The notes under the pieces: model-generated
Database searches by the model: none
Told to the model about the DNA's origin: nothing
Seen by the model: the letters and a program-made list of their open reading frames with translations, nothing else
Position numbers and translations under genes: made by a program
In this document: positions 13,401 through 24,191 of the stretch, in pieces
Layout of the letters: every line of letters starts with the position of its first letter
Position numbering within the stretch: the first letter of the stretch is position 1
NCBI GenBank assembly: GCA_036897485.1
Contig: JAYMTF010000006.1
Span: 24,595 to 88,594 of the forward strand
Direction: 5' to 3'
DNA length: 64,000 bases
Source: Pelargonium nanum
Taxonomy: Eukaryota > Streptophyta > Magnoliopsida > Geraniales > Geraniaceae

Positions 13401-13848
13401 CCCTTCTGTTCACACCTCAAATCAATCACAAAATTAGCCTAAATCCACAACAATCAATCAAATCATAACCAAAAACTCCTAATAAAATCATTATAATCAT
13501 CAATCAAAAGTTCAAAAAGAGCAGAAACTGGTACCAGCTCGAGGATCTTCCTCAGCTTCTTCGCCGAAATAAACATCCTCTTCTTCCATCATTGAACTCC
13601 GGTGATCCTCCTGCACAAACCGCTCGATTGTAAGAGACTCTTGAACCAAAACATTTTACACAAAACCTGAACTCGTATTTGACAAGACGGTTCGTGAATT
13701 TGATAAACCTTGGACGAATATTTGGACTTCTTGCTCGGCCTGCCCTTGTCGCCGCCTGAAATCGAAACAGTGCAATGTTAATACAAGAACAATGACGACG
13801 AATCGATACAGGAATCAATCTCGGCGAATCTAGGTTACCGTGTCCCAT
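7472..13848 (-). CDS. XPB: TFIIH DNA helicase subunit XPB (ERCC3)
   Basis: ATP-dependent 3'-5' DNA translocase of TFIIH; it opens DNA at promoters and in nucleotide excision repair in the nucleus. Twenty exons encode 765 residues, matching plant XPB at about 767: 13848-13839, 13755-13709, 13610-13535, 13405-13246, 13146-12924, 12819-12763, 12367-12233, 11949-11869, 11705-11618, 11176-10839, 10744-10669, 10572-10379, 10024-9861, 9760-9688, 9315-9202, 9075-8995, 8864-8805, 8289-8206, 8130-7988, 7565-7472. Motifs seen: Walker A PCGAGKS (303-309), DEVH box (404-407), the XPB-specific RED motif in LVREDER (435-437) and motif [10 protein letters not shown] (603-610). Intron 5 has a GC donor (AG|GCAAGT); all other introns are GT-AG. 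The first exon has only 10 coding bases. No break was found, so the gene should be functional. Confidence 0.96.
7653..7895. mobile_element. hAT-like MITE in XPB intron 19
   Basis: A 243-bp element with identical 14-bp terminal inverted repeats, TAGAGTTGGCAATA/T. It is flanked by CAAGAAAC (7645-7652) and CAAGAAAG (7896-7903), an 8-bp target-site duplication with one mismatch. The inside is rich in AACCCGAACC-type motifs and has no transposase. It lies in the last XPB intron, 87 bp from exon 20's acceptor side and about 90 bp from exon 19. Confidence 0.85.
8434..8704. repeat. Inverted-repeat element in XPB intron 17
   Basis: The ends CAGAGACGGATCTA and TAGATCCGTCCCTTA are inverted copies of each other. 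Inner inverted motifs are GTGGGGGCA and TGCCCCCAC. The size is about 270 bp with an AT-rich centre. It looks like a nonautonomous DNA transposon, but no target-site duplication is evident. Confidence 0.55.
12111..12144 (-). repeat. Partial copy of XPB exon 7 inside intron 7
   Basis: Thirty-four bases starting GAGAAGGATCAATTTCAA nearly repeat the 3' end of XPB exon 7 (12236-12269), with about three differences, and are followed by unrelated intron sequence. The copy sits about 90 bp downstream of exon 7 in the direction of transcription. It is a local duplication, not a complete alternative exon. Confidence 0.7.
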
Positions 13849-15197
13849 GTTTGCTCTGTTAGGGTTTCGCAGAGAAATTTGTGATCGAATCGCGACGAGA
13901 TGTCTGGTTCGTGTGTGTGAGGTCTGTGGCTGTGAGTTTTCAGTTTTTGTGTGTAGAGAAGAAGAACCGCGGGTTAATGGAAGTTTCAAGGGAAAGTAGT
14001 GAAATAGTAAGTAGTAACCGGATAAATGACCCATATTAGTTATTGGATTTTCGTGTTTCGACCGTCTTTTTTATCACATGACTTTTGTGTTACGATTCAA
14101 TTTGGTTCATGAACTTTTATTTTTGTCACTCTTATTTAACTCACTTTCACACTCCTCGTGTGCAAGCAAACATACCAAATTTTGAATGAAAATCAACTTT
14201 TACACCATGCCGAATTTCAAAACTAGCATACACGTGATGACTTAGGCTTCAAATTAATAGCGTTTCACTTGTAGTATCGCTATGGTGCTCCTGTGATCCC
14301 ATATTCATCCAACGTGGCGCTCTTATTTCATCTACTTTAACATGTTCAAACCTATACTTGCAAAACAAACTTCCTCATATTCAAAACCCATACTATGCTC
14401 GTGTTAGATCCCTTTCAGGAAAATCTTAAACTCTAGGTTTTTAGTCTCTACCTTCATATTATTTGGATCATGTGTGGTTGATGATCTTCAATTGTGCCCA
14501 ACAGTCCAACACCATATGTTGAGGACTATCAAAGCTGATTTAGAATTGTTTTGTCTTTCATTCTTTTGGAATTGTATGAGACTTCCTTAGTGGGTTTTTG
14601 TTGTGAGGTGATGATATATTGCCTTACTCACGTTGGCGTGTGTTGTAAATATTGAGACATTGCTCCCCAACACATTCGACATACTTTCTAATGCAATATA
14701 ATGACTTGACTGTTGATATTTATGAAAGATATGTCGTCGCATATACTTACTTTATCTTGTGATAGCCTTTCTATCACTATTTCGTAAAGAATAAAATAAT
14801 AAAATTTAAGAGGTTGATTGACCGAGCGGTATATGGCGTTCGCGACTACGCGTGCATGCCAGAGGTCTTCAGTTCGAGACACCTCGGGTCGTGTGCTAGA
14901 TAACATTCAAAAAAGTAAAAAGGGTAGATTTTGGGCCGAAAATACTCACGAGAACATGCTCAGTCCAAACCAAAATGGGCCTCTTGGGTTGGGCCTGGAC
15001 ACAAAGAACGGTCCGGAATAGTCAAGTCAATTTCCGGTTCATACAACGGTTCAATAAAACCGGCCTCGACCCCAAACAGTCCACATTTAAGAGCTTCGTC
15101 TATGCACAGAGCACATTTTTGGTCTCTGGTTTCACAGATTGGCCATTGAAGATTCGACTTGTTCATCGTCTCCAGAGGAAGAAGACGAACCAGAGAG
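13849..15197. promoter_or_regulatory. Divergent promoter region between XPB and beta-adaptin
   Basis: The two genes point away from each other across 1.35 kb. The side next to beta-adaptin carries two TGGGCC motifs at about 14974-14996 (atgggcc and ttgggcctgg) plus GGGCCGAA near 14934. These resemble plant site II elements common in constitutive promoters. A weak tRNA-like SINE head sits at 14810-14920. The remaining sequence is AT-rich with no gene. Confidence 0.5.
14810..14920 (+). repeat. Possible tRNA-derived SINE head
   Basis: GATTGACCGAGCGGT resembles a Pol III A box, and GGTCTTCAGTTCGAGAC about 45 bases later resembles a B box. An A-rich stretch follows near 14909. The tRNA cloverleaf is not intact, so this is a SINE or tRNA relic rather than a working tRNA. 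Confidence 0.4.
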
Positions 15198-15622
15198 ATG
15201 AGCGGGCACGACTCCAAGTACTTCTCCACCACCAAGAAAGGTGAAATCCCCGAGCTCAAGGAGGAGCTCAATTCTCAGTACAAGGTATCATCTCCATCTC
15301 GCTCTCTGTGAACGATTCTAAGTTTTTTTAATTTCGTTTTCGAGTCTCTGATCTGGATCTGTAAAGCTTTTTGCTGCTTGTGCGATGTCATTTTGTTGCC
15401 AATCTACGAGCGTTGCTTGCAGATCTACTAGTTTCCACGCTGATTTGTCCTGTTAGTGTACCTTGATTTGGTTGAATTGTGTCGTGTCTATCGCATTTAT
15501 GGATAATTCGGATCAAGTGTTGTGGTCCGTTTGGTTGCCGAGAAATGGTAGGAAAATGAGGTGAAACTTGGATGTGCGAAGTTAGGGTTATTCACTGCCT
15601 GCATACTGAGTTGTGCGAGGGG

Positions 15623-16085
15623 GAATTGTGGATTCATAGGGGCGGTATTGAGTTTTGTGCTAGGTAGCATTTGTGAATGGAAGCATTTTGCACTGTTTTA
15701 TATATTGTGGAGAACATACTCTGTAATGATTAGCAGAGTATAACTTTTTTTAGATGCAACAACTCAGGATTGGAGGTCGTTCCGTGTTATGTAGTGAATA
15801 TGTATGTACACAACCCAGCACAAGTCAAATTAGGATGTACACTGAGTCATATCATATGAAGAGGAATTGCGGATTCTTTCAGGCAGTGTTGAATTTTGTG
15901 CCATCACCATGTAGCATTTCTTGATTGGAACATTGTACTGTGTTTTCTAAATTGTGGAGAACATACATGTAATGATAAGCAGAGTACATGAAATTTCTTA
16001 GATGTAACAGCTCAAGATTGAAGGTCATTAGGTGTCCTGTAGTAAAAATGAACTTACAGAACCCAGCACGAGTCAAATTAGGCGT
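15623..16085. repeat. Tandem duplication (period about 241 bp) in beta-adaptin intron 1
   Basis: Two diverged copies begin GAATTGTGGATTC (15623) and GAATTGCGGATTC (15864). Both contain ATTGTGGAGAACATAC, AATGAT(T/A)AGCAGAGTA and AACCCAGCACAAGTCAAATTAGG-like segments. It is noncoding. Confidence 0.75.
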
Positions 16086-16296
16086 TCAGGAAAGCAGGAA
16101 AGTTGTTACTGTGGTGTGGACGGTAGAGTGATACTTGTAAAGTTTCACTGATTTCGACATGAAATACACACACATGTATGTATGTATGTATGTCAGAATG
16201 TATAAAATTTCACTGATTTTAAAAGATACATAACATAGAATGTATGTCATGAAAGAATGCATCACATCCTAAACTTAACATTCTTATATGTATGCG

Positions 16297-16384
16297 ATGA
16301 AAGATAAACAAACTACCAATACATTCTAATATGACATTTCATATAAAAATGTATTTGTAGTTTCACAGTTTGTTTATCTTTCAT
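16297..16384. repeat. 88-nt foldback in beta-adaptin intron 1
   Basis: Arm ATGAAAGATAAACAAACT (16297-16314) is the exact reverse complement of 16367-16384. The inner arms CTACCAATACATT and AATGTATTTGTAG pair with one mismatch, leaving a short loop and a small bulge. A TATG microsatellite lies just upstream near 16175-16195. It may be a small MITE or a hairpin RNA precursor. Confidence 0.6.
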
Positions 16385-19300
16385 GACAGAATCTTAGCGA
16401 ATGGTTGAATGCTATGCACATTTTCATATATAGTCCTTGCTAGCCCTTTTAAATTGCCTTTTTTTTCTCCCTATTTAGAATTCTTCAACTTTTCAGAGTT
16501 GATACTAACACTTAATTCATCATTTATTATATTTTATATGTGTTTGCTCGATTCCTTTTGAAACATATATTCTTTAATCTATTTTGCAGGATAAGAGAAA
16601 AGATGCCGTTAAGAAAGTTATTGCTGCGATGACAGTTGGGAAGGATGTGTCTTCTTTGTTCACAGATGTAGTGAATTGCATGCAAACGGAAAATTTGGAG
16701 CTAAAAAAGCTTGTTTATTTGTATCTGATTAATTATGCCAAGAGCCAGCCTGATTTGGCAATTCTTGCCGTAAATACTTTTGTGAAGGTAAAGCAAACTC
16801 TGTACCAAAACCATTAGTTTGTTTTCCTTAACCTAGTTAATTTGGCACCCTCTCCCCCTTTTACCGTATAAAAGAAAAGAAAAGTAAAAGTGACGTGACC
16901 AACTACTTAATTTAAACATAACTTTTCTCAAATCTTAGTTTTCTACTGTAGATTTTGGAGGAATAGAAAACAGTATTTAAAGTGAACAAAACTGAATATA
17001 CCTTTGCTTTTGTTTCTCAAAGTGGTTTAAGGAGCTGGTTTATGCTATATTATTCTGAATTTTGATCATTAAACTGTTGGCCTTGGGCCATTTGGCTGGC
17101 CTGCTGCCTTTAATCTTCTGTATCCATATTTCATAGTCATAGTCACAACTTTTGTTATGGATGAATTGGGGCTTCCTAGTGCATGGCTACAGGCCAGCCA
17201 AAAAACAATGTTATGCCAGTTATGGGGATATGATATAACTCTTGTAATGATTAGTTTGCTTTGAATGCACTTTTCCATATATTTTATTCTTCAAATTGGA
17301 TTGAGCTATGTGGTTCATGTTTCTGTTAAAATGCTATGATGCAATTGAAGCTAACTTCCAATTTATGAATGCTAATGCAGGATTCACAGGATCCAAATCC
17401 TTTAATCCGTGCTTTGGCTGTACGCACAATGGGATGCATTCGTGTTGATAAAATAACAGAATATCTTTGTGATCCCCTGCAGAGGTGTCTTAAGGTTTGA
17501 TTTTGACCTCTGTTAAATTTACATGCATGGTTGTTGGAATCTGTCTGAAATTTAGCCGCAGCGTTGAAAATGGGAATACTTTGTTAGCATCATAGTGTTC
17601 ACAATGTATGTCAGCATTTTGTGTGTTACTTGTAATTTTGACTAAAGTAATTTACCATATACTCTTATTTTGTGATTGACAGGATGATGATCCCTATGTT
17701 CGCAAGACAGCTGCTATTTGTGTTGCTAAACTTTATGATATAAATGCTGAATTGGTTGAGGATAGGGGTTTCTTGGATTCTCTCAAGGATTTGATTTCTG
17801 ACAACAACCCAATGGTTGTGGCAAATGCTGTGGCAGCTCTGGCTGAGATCCAAGAGAATAGTAATAGGCCTGTCTTTGAGCTCACAAGTCACACACTCTC
17901 AAAGCTCCTTACTGCTCTCAATGAATGCACGGAGTAAGCTTTCATATGATTTATGTATTTTTATTTAATTATGCATGGTAATATAGAACATGTTCACTTC
18001 TGTTCAATCCCTTCATCCTTTTCTTTTATCCGCTTTAACAAACGGAAGTGTCTTAAGTACAAGTGGTTTGGTATGAGTTTAATATAAAATGAATGTTGGT
18101 AAGTGACATTATTTCGGAGAAGAACTTGGTGCTTACGGTCTGGGTTTGTCGCTTCTCATGACATTTTGTATAGACTTAGGTGGTGTATGGATTATAATTT
18201 TTTAAAGGAAATCTGAACCTAGGAAAGAGAATAAGAATCTCTCTCTGATTAGCCTTTTTTTATAGCATTTTTAAATAATATTTGCTTAAGAGCATGTAAT
18301 CACTTAGGATTCATTTCCCTCCTTTTAGGAGGAAATGAAATGGACTTTTGGGAATGGTGCGTGAATGGGGAGGCTTGGTTCATAATCTGATGGTTTTGTT
18401 TCTCTTAGTATTTTGTTGTGATGATCTTTTATACAACCCATATTCAGGTGGGGTCAAGTTTTCATTTTGGATGCTCTTTCAAAATAAAAGGCAGCTGATG
18501 CTCGTGAAGCAGAGAACATAGTGGAGCGAGTTACTCCTAGATTACAACATGCAAATTGTGCAGTTGTACTTTCTGCTGTTAAGGTGACTAATACTTCCAA
18601 TAATTTATGGTGTTCTGCATCATTACTGCTATTTTTAGCCCTGGAGATTAATCTGTGGCTCTGTCATTACCTTCTTACAGTCTTTTTTCTTTCCCCTTGT
18701 AGATGATACTCCAGCAAATGGAACTTATAACTAGTACTGATGTGGTTCGAAATCTTTGCAAAAAGATGGCTCCTCCTCTTGTAACATTATTGTCTGCAGA
18801 ACCTGAGATTCAATATGTGGCATTGCGAAACATCAACCTTATTGTACAAAGACGGCCAACAATCCTTGCCCATGAAATTAAGGTGCATCGATATAATCTT
18901 TACCCCTGAAACATAATAATAACAATCTTACACGTAAAGGAATGTCTAATCGTTCCTCATTTTTTTTAATGTATCCTGTCTATATTGATGTGTTTGCTTA
19001 TTAGATACCTGTTTTGCTGCTAGGTGTTTTTCTGCAAGTATAACGATCCAATTTATGTGAAGATGGAAAAGTTAGAAATCATGATAAAACTGGCTTCAGA
19101 CCGTAATATAGACCAGGTATGTAAAATTCTCTTATCGGTTAATTTTTTACTAATAGCCATGATCAGAAAAATGTTACGATTTTGATGAATGTTTGGAGAA
19201 TTACGCAGGTTCTTTTGGAGTTTAAAGAGTATGCCACAGAAGTTGATGTAGATTTTGTCAGAAAGGCTGTTCGTGCTATTGGTCGTTGTGCCATCAAGTT

Positions 19301-19971
19301 AGAGAGAGCAGCTGAGCGGTGCATTAGTGTTTTGCTTGAGTTGATCAAGATTAAAGTTAATTATGTGGTTCAGGAAGCAATAATTGTCATCAAAGATATT
19401 TTTAGAAGATACCCAAACACGTAACAAGAATTTCCTTCTTTCTTTCTTTCTTCCTTTCTTTTTCTCCTTTATTGAATGTTGAAGAGAATATTATTTCCTT
19501 CCTACATCCGCATGATGAACTTCAATTTGCCTTTCAGTTATGAATCCATCATTGCAACCCTATGTGAGAGCTTGGATACTTTAGATGAACCGGAAGCTAA
19601 GGTGATTCTCTTTGTTTTTGTTAAAGATCACTCGAAGTATCAATTTTGTGACTATTTCCAAATGCAGGTCCGGACAATAATTCTCTTGTAATTTCATTTT
19701 TCTGTAACAGGCATCAATGATATGGATTATTGGTGAATATGCGGAAAGGATTGACAATGCTGATGAGCTCCTTGAAAGCTTTTTGGAGAGTTTCCCTGAA
19801 GAGCCTGCACAAGTTCAGTTACAATTGCTTACCGCAACTGTCAAGCTTTTCCTTAAAAAGCCAACTGAAGGCCCACAACAGATGATTCAGGTTATGCTCT
19901 AGTATAACTGTATAACCATATTATTTTACTTTACTTGTCTATAAATGGGTCTTCAAAATGCTCACCCATAC

Positions 19972-20138
19972 AGATGGTAGACGTTTGTGAGTTGTTCAAA
20001 CCAGAAATTGATTCATCAATACAGGGCCGAGAGAGTATAAGTACTCATGCAAATTTAGTGGATCTGTTGACCAACTGGGAGGATTCGTTTGACCATATAA
20101 AAGATTTAGAATATACTTGTAATAGGAAACTTTATTGA
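19972..20138 (+). other. Coding-like stretch inside beta-adaptin intron 10
   Basis: After an acceptor-like CATACAG, a frame opens at 19973 with MVDVCELFKPEIDSS and runs to TGA at 20136-20138. Its mixed acidic and hydrophobic composition looks like real protein rather than translated intron. It interrupts the adaptin sequence between ...QQMIQ and VVLNN, so it is not an adaptin exon. I do not recognise it. It may be a captured exon fragment. Confidence 0.3.
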
Positions 20139-21103
20139 TCGAACTCAGAGAATATTTTTATTTCCAGAATCCATAACTGTGTTAATAATTGCTAGGTTTT
20201 ACTTGAGCAAGAAGCATAGGTTCTGAGATTTCCAAGGTCAGTTTCTCACTGTATTCTTTCATGCTTTCAGGTTGTTTTGAACAATGCCACTGTGGAAACG
20301 GACAATCCTGATCTGCGTGATCGGGCATACATATATTGGCGTCTTCTGTCTACTGATCCCGAGGTATGATTGTGCATGAAGTAGGCTTTAATGGGTAGCT
20401 ATTTGGTCATATGGATCTTTGCCAGCATATTTAGATTTCATCTTTGAACCCTTTCAGTCCATACCTTGGAGGATAAACAAGAAGGCTGTGAAGCTAGATA
20501 GAAAACATCAAAACATTAAGATATTTAAGTATTGTGTCTGACCCCGATCTTATAGAATAGACATTTGTTAGGATCACAAACTGTAAGTTACGGTTGTAAC
20601 CTCCCATTCTCTCTTCCTCAGGCAGCAAAGGATGTTGTATTAGCTGAGAAGCCTGTCATTACTGATGATTCAAACCAACTTGATCCTACTCTTCTTGATG
20701 AGCTTCTTTCCAACATTGCTACATTGTCGTCTGTGTATCACAAACCTCCCGAGGCTTTTGTAACTCGTGTAAAGGCCGCAACCCAGAAAACTGAAGATGA
20801 TGACTTTGCTGACGGGAGTGAAGCAGGATATTCCGAATCTCCTGCTCATGCCACTGACAGTGGTGCGTCACCACCAACCAGTTCAAGCAGTACTCACTAT
20901 GCAGCTGGAAGACAACTAACCCCTGCTGCACCAGCTCCACAGGCTGCTCCTGTGCCAGATTTACTGGGTGATCTGATAGGCCTGGACAACAGTGCTATTG
21001 TACCTACTGACCATCCCGAAACTCCCAGCGGGTAAGTATGAAGAAATGTACACTATTATATATGTGGTAGGTATTTATGATGCAAATTTATTCGAGCCAG
21101 ACT

Positions 21104-21393
21104 CAGAGCTGACTATTTGGACCTGAATCCGCGGGCACCCGAAACCTGACCCACATTTTTTGCAGTTATGGATTGCATAAAATGATAAAATATAGACCAA
21201 GACCAATTTTGTGTCGGATTGGGCTTGCCCTGAAGAAATTGCAATCTGGGTCGGGCAAACCCACGCGATCCCATACATTTTACATGTAAAACCCCCGCGG
21301 CCTGAAACCAGCAACTCGCACCACTTGTGGGTTGGGTTTGGTCTAGGCCTTTTCAACCTGTAAAACTCGACCCAAAACCTTAATTGTCAGCTA
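21104..21393. mobile_element. hAT-like MITE in beta-adaptin intron 12
   Basis: The left end CAGAGCTGACTATTTGG and right end TTAATTGTCAGCTA are diverged family termini. The interior has CACCCGAAACCTGACCC and AACTCGACCCAAAACC motifs typical of the family. No target-site duplication is recognisable. Confidence 0.6.
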
Positions 21394-22080
21394 GTGGAGT
21401 AATCTCCTGAACATGCTTTCTGGAAATAAATGTGATTTTTCCAATTCTAGTTATTTTATGTATTTGTCATATGCATGATATGCTAAGCTTCGAAGGTGCA
21501 AATATTGTTCATAACTGCAGTATTTCTGTCATGGCACTGATGGGATTTTTTAATCTTTGTGGCAGCCCTCCTATGCCTGTTTTGTTGGCCACAACAGCTG
21601 GTCAAGGATTGCAAATCAGTGCACAACTGACAAGACGGGATGGTCAAATATTTTACAGTATAATGTTTGAGAACAACACACAAACTCCACTTGATGGGTT
21701 CATGATCCAGTTCAACAAGAACACATTTGGCCTTGCAGCTGCTGGGCCTCTGCAGGTAGTTTACTTCTCACATGGTACTGAATCAGGTTGTTCGCACGTT
21801 GAGTTGTTAATTAGTGTTTTACTCTCTATTAGGTTCCGCAATTGCAACCCGGGACATCTGCTAGGACTCTTCTTCCAATGGTTACTTTCCAGAATATGTC
21901 CACCGGTCCTCCAAGCTCTCTTTTGCAAGTTGCCGTGAAAAACAATCAACAGCCAGTTTGGTACTTCAGTGATAAAATCCCGTTGCACATATTCTTCGGT
22001 GAGGATGGGAGAATGGAGCGTTCAAGTTTTCTCGAGGTAAGTAGAAAATAAACTGCATCTCTTTTCTTGGAACTTTACGC

Positions 22081-22576
22081 TAGTGGTGGCAATTTATGTT
22101 CATGGGTCGTGTTGAAATTTTAGTATTACGTTAAATGGTCAACCCGAACACGACCGATGATTAAACGGGTTGATTTACCATACTAAAAAATGACCAATAT
22201 ATGAGCGGGTTGACTCTACATGCTCAACACATTTATATAATTTGGTTCAAAATTACACTACCACGCTTAAATAAATGGATTCAGATTGACATGACCAACC
22301 CAACACACTTGACCCATTTAATTTACATGGATATTTTATTATTCCATCCTTAAACGTGTAATTAAAATATTAAATGTGTGAATTATTAGATATGTCACAC
22401 GACTCGTTTAAATGGTTTAATCAAACAGGTTATGTGGGTCAAGTAGGTTTGTCACGAACATGACACGATTAACTATACGGGTTGAGTTAGTTGACACGAA
22501 CACGACTAGAACACAATTCAGCTAGTTGCCTAAATTCGTGTTGAGTATTGGGTTTGGACCCAAATTGCCGGCCCTA
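22081..22576. mobile_element. Longest hAT-like MITE (496 bp), beta-adaptin intron 14
   Basis: The ends are TAGTGGTGGCAATT and AATTGCCGGCCCTA, an inverted pair with few mismatches. The flanks CTTTACGC (22073-22080) and CTTTACGA (22577-22584) form an 8-bp target-site duplication with one mismatch. The interior is rich in GGGTCGTGTTG and AACACGAC motifs and codes for no transposase. Confidence 0.85.
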
Positions 22577-23011
22577 CTTTACGAGCTATAAAAGTTAACA
22601 TCATCATGCTATAAAAGCTTACAATGTGGCATTATAGTTAAAGTAGATTTTCCAAAGGAATGGTTTACTATTGATCACAGTGTTCGGGTTCTGATACTAT
22701 TACTGTTGCAGACTTGGAGGTCGCTCCCAGATTCAAATGAGATCTCAAAAGAATTCCCGGGTATCGTGGTGAACAACGTGGAAGCAACCCTGGATCGACT
22801 GGCTGCATCAAACATGTTCTTCATCGCAAAGCGCAAGCATGCAAACCAGGATGTATTCTACTTTTCTGCCAAGATTCCTCGGGGCATACCCGTCCTGATC
22901 GAACTCACAACAGTCGTTGGAACTCCTGGGGTCAAGGCGGCAATCAAGACTCCCAACCCGGACATGGCGCCTCTGTTCTTCGAAGCCATCGAAACTCTCC
23001 TCAAGGGTTGA

Positions 23012-24040
23012 TGATGGTGTTATACATGTTCTAGTTTTTCTCCAAACCATCGATAGCATCTGTATAATCTGTCTCCGACTGCTTGAGAATTTTTTTGGTT
23101 GATTATTGATTGTGTCATTCTTATTTATCCTTTCGATCTTATTGTCCTTAACCTGTATGCCACTTGTATTGATTTTTGATATTATTGAAGTTTAGATTGT
23201 TTGTTGCAAGGGTACTTTTTTGGTTGTCTGTGAAATGGAATATTTTGCTTCTTTTAGGCGTTCTATTTAAAATTCACAGAAAAATGGAAAGTCCCTTGTC
23301 GTTAAGGTAGAGTGACAAGTCGGTTTTGGTTCAGGATGTCCAACCCGGAAAGAGTACATGTTTGTTCGGGTTGCTGATTTTTGTCCACATGTTGGATTTG
23401 GATTTTACGTGTGAAATGTGTAGATTTGCCAACTCGACCGGCATTTCCCAAGGAACATTTCACCCGTCTTGAAGCCGGGTCAATTTTGTGTGGCCCAAAC
23501 AAACCCACTAACATTGCATACTTGGTAATTGTGCTTAAACACTAAACACAAACCTAACATAATTATGAACACAAGCATGACATTTTAAAAAATGGATCAA
23601 GAGGTCTCGACATGATCTAGCATGATAAGACCTACGCGTTCAGCATGGCACATACAACATAACCCGACCCAAGGTAATGAAACATTACAAGTTTAACATA
23701 AGTGTGCTTACTAATATACATATTTTTTTGTTTGTAAAAATAATCAAAATAATAAGAGTTTTCAATATTAATCTAATACCACAATTTTTAAGTGTAAATG
23801 TTGGGTGTGTCGTGTATAACAATACGAATAACTAATCGTATATGTGTATTTTTGACCCTAAACATGACTCGGATACAAAATTAGTGAACTCAACATGTTT
23901 ATTTCATTGCGTGTTGCATGATTTGTCGGCCAGCATAATTATCATTTATAAGGTTAAACCTTATTAAATATCTTTCTATGGAAAAATGAAATGACAATTT
24001 TACCCCTACAACAGTGATAAAACCACTTGCTCATACACTA
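23012..24040. other. Intergenic, with degraded hAT-like sequence
   Basis: The beta-adaptin 3' flank is followed by repeat-derived DNA. TAGAGTGACAAGTCGG at 23309 resembles a hAT-like left end, and GTTGGATTTG and CATAACCCGACCC motifs recur up to about 23900, but no right end is clear. No gene is seen. Confidence 0.45.
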
Positions 24041-24095
24041 CCTACTCTTTCTCAGGTCTCTCTCTCTCTGAAATCTGAATTCATTTGGACCAAAG

Positions 24096-24120
24096 GGAGA
24101 GAGAGAGAGAGAGAGAGAGC
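24096..24120. repeat. (GA)n microsatellite in SR-gene 5' leader
   Basis: A run of GA dinucleotides lies in the probable first untranslated exon of the SR-like gene. GA/CT tracts are common in plant 5' leaders. Confidence 0.8.
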
Positions 24121-24191
24121 ATTGTTCCAGTCTTCCAGAGAAAGAATCGCTTTAGCCTTTAGGGCATCTGAGTTGACTCGGCGAGTTCACA

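Larger units (their letters stand above)
15198..23011 (+). pseudogene. AP-1/AP-2 beta-adaptin with in-frame nonsense codon
   Basis: Large subunit of clathrin adaptor complexes at the trans-Golgi network and plasma membrane. Fifteen exons: 15198-15284, 16590-16787, 17381-17494, 17683-17933, 18448-18583, 18703-18882, 19024-19116, 19209-19420, 19538-19601, 19711-19890, 20271-20363, 20622-21031, 21566-21755, 21833-22036, 22712-23011. All phases agree, giving 904 codons including the stop. The N-terminus [20 protein letters not shown] and the armadillo-like trunk (about 15-560) are almost identical to Arabidopsis beta-adaptin. An acidic hinge with DLLGDL and the two-part appendage (about 680-903) follow. 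In exon 5 the conserved LDALS(R/K)YKAAD reads LDALSK*KAAD: TAA at 18485-18487, codon 230. No nearby alternative acceptor restores frame, and skipping the 136-nt exon shifts it. Everything else looks under constraint, so this is a very recent null allele, a sequencing error or edited transcript. Classed as pseudogene only because of that codon. Confidence 0.9.

Noticed and set aside
13552-14034. Minus-strand frame of 160 codons across XPB exons 1-3
   Set aside because: It reads through splice sites in a different frame from the conserved XPB N-terminus.
14810-14890. tRNA-like sequence considered as a tRNA gene
   Set aside because: A- and B-box-like motifs are present, but acceptor and anticodon stems do not pair convincingly.
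21075-21356. Minus-strand frame of 93 codons in beta-adaptin intron 12
   Set aside because: It corresponds to a MITE interior; apparent open frame comes from repeated CCCGAA/GGTTCG motifs.
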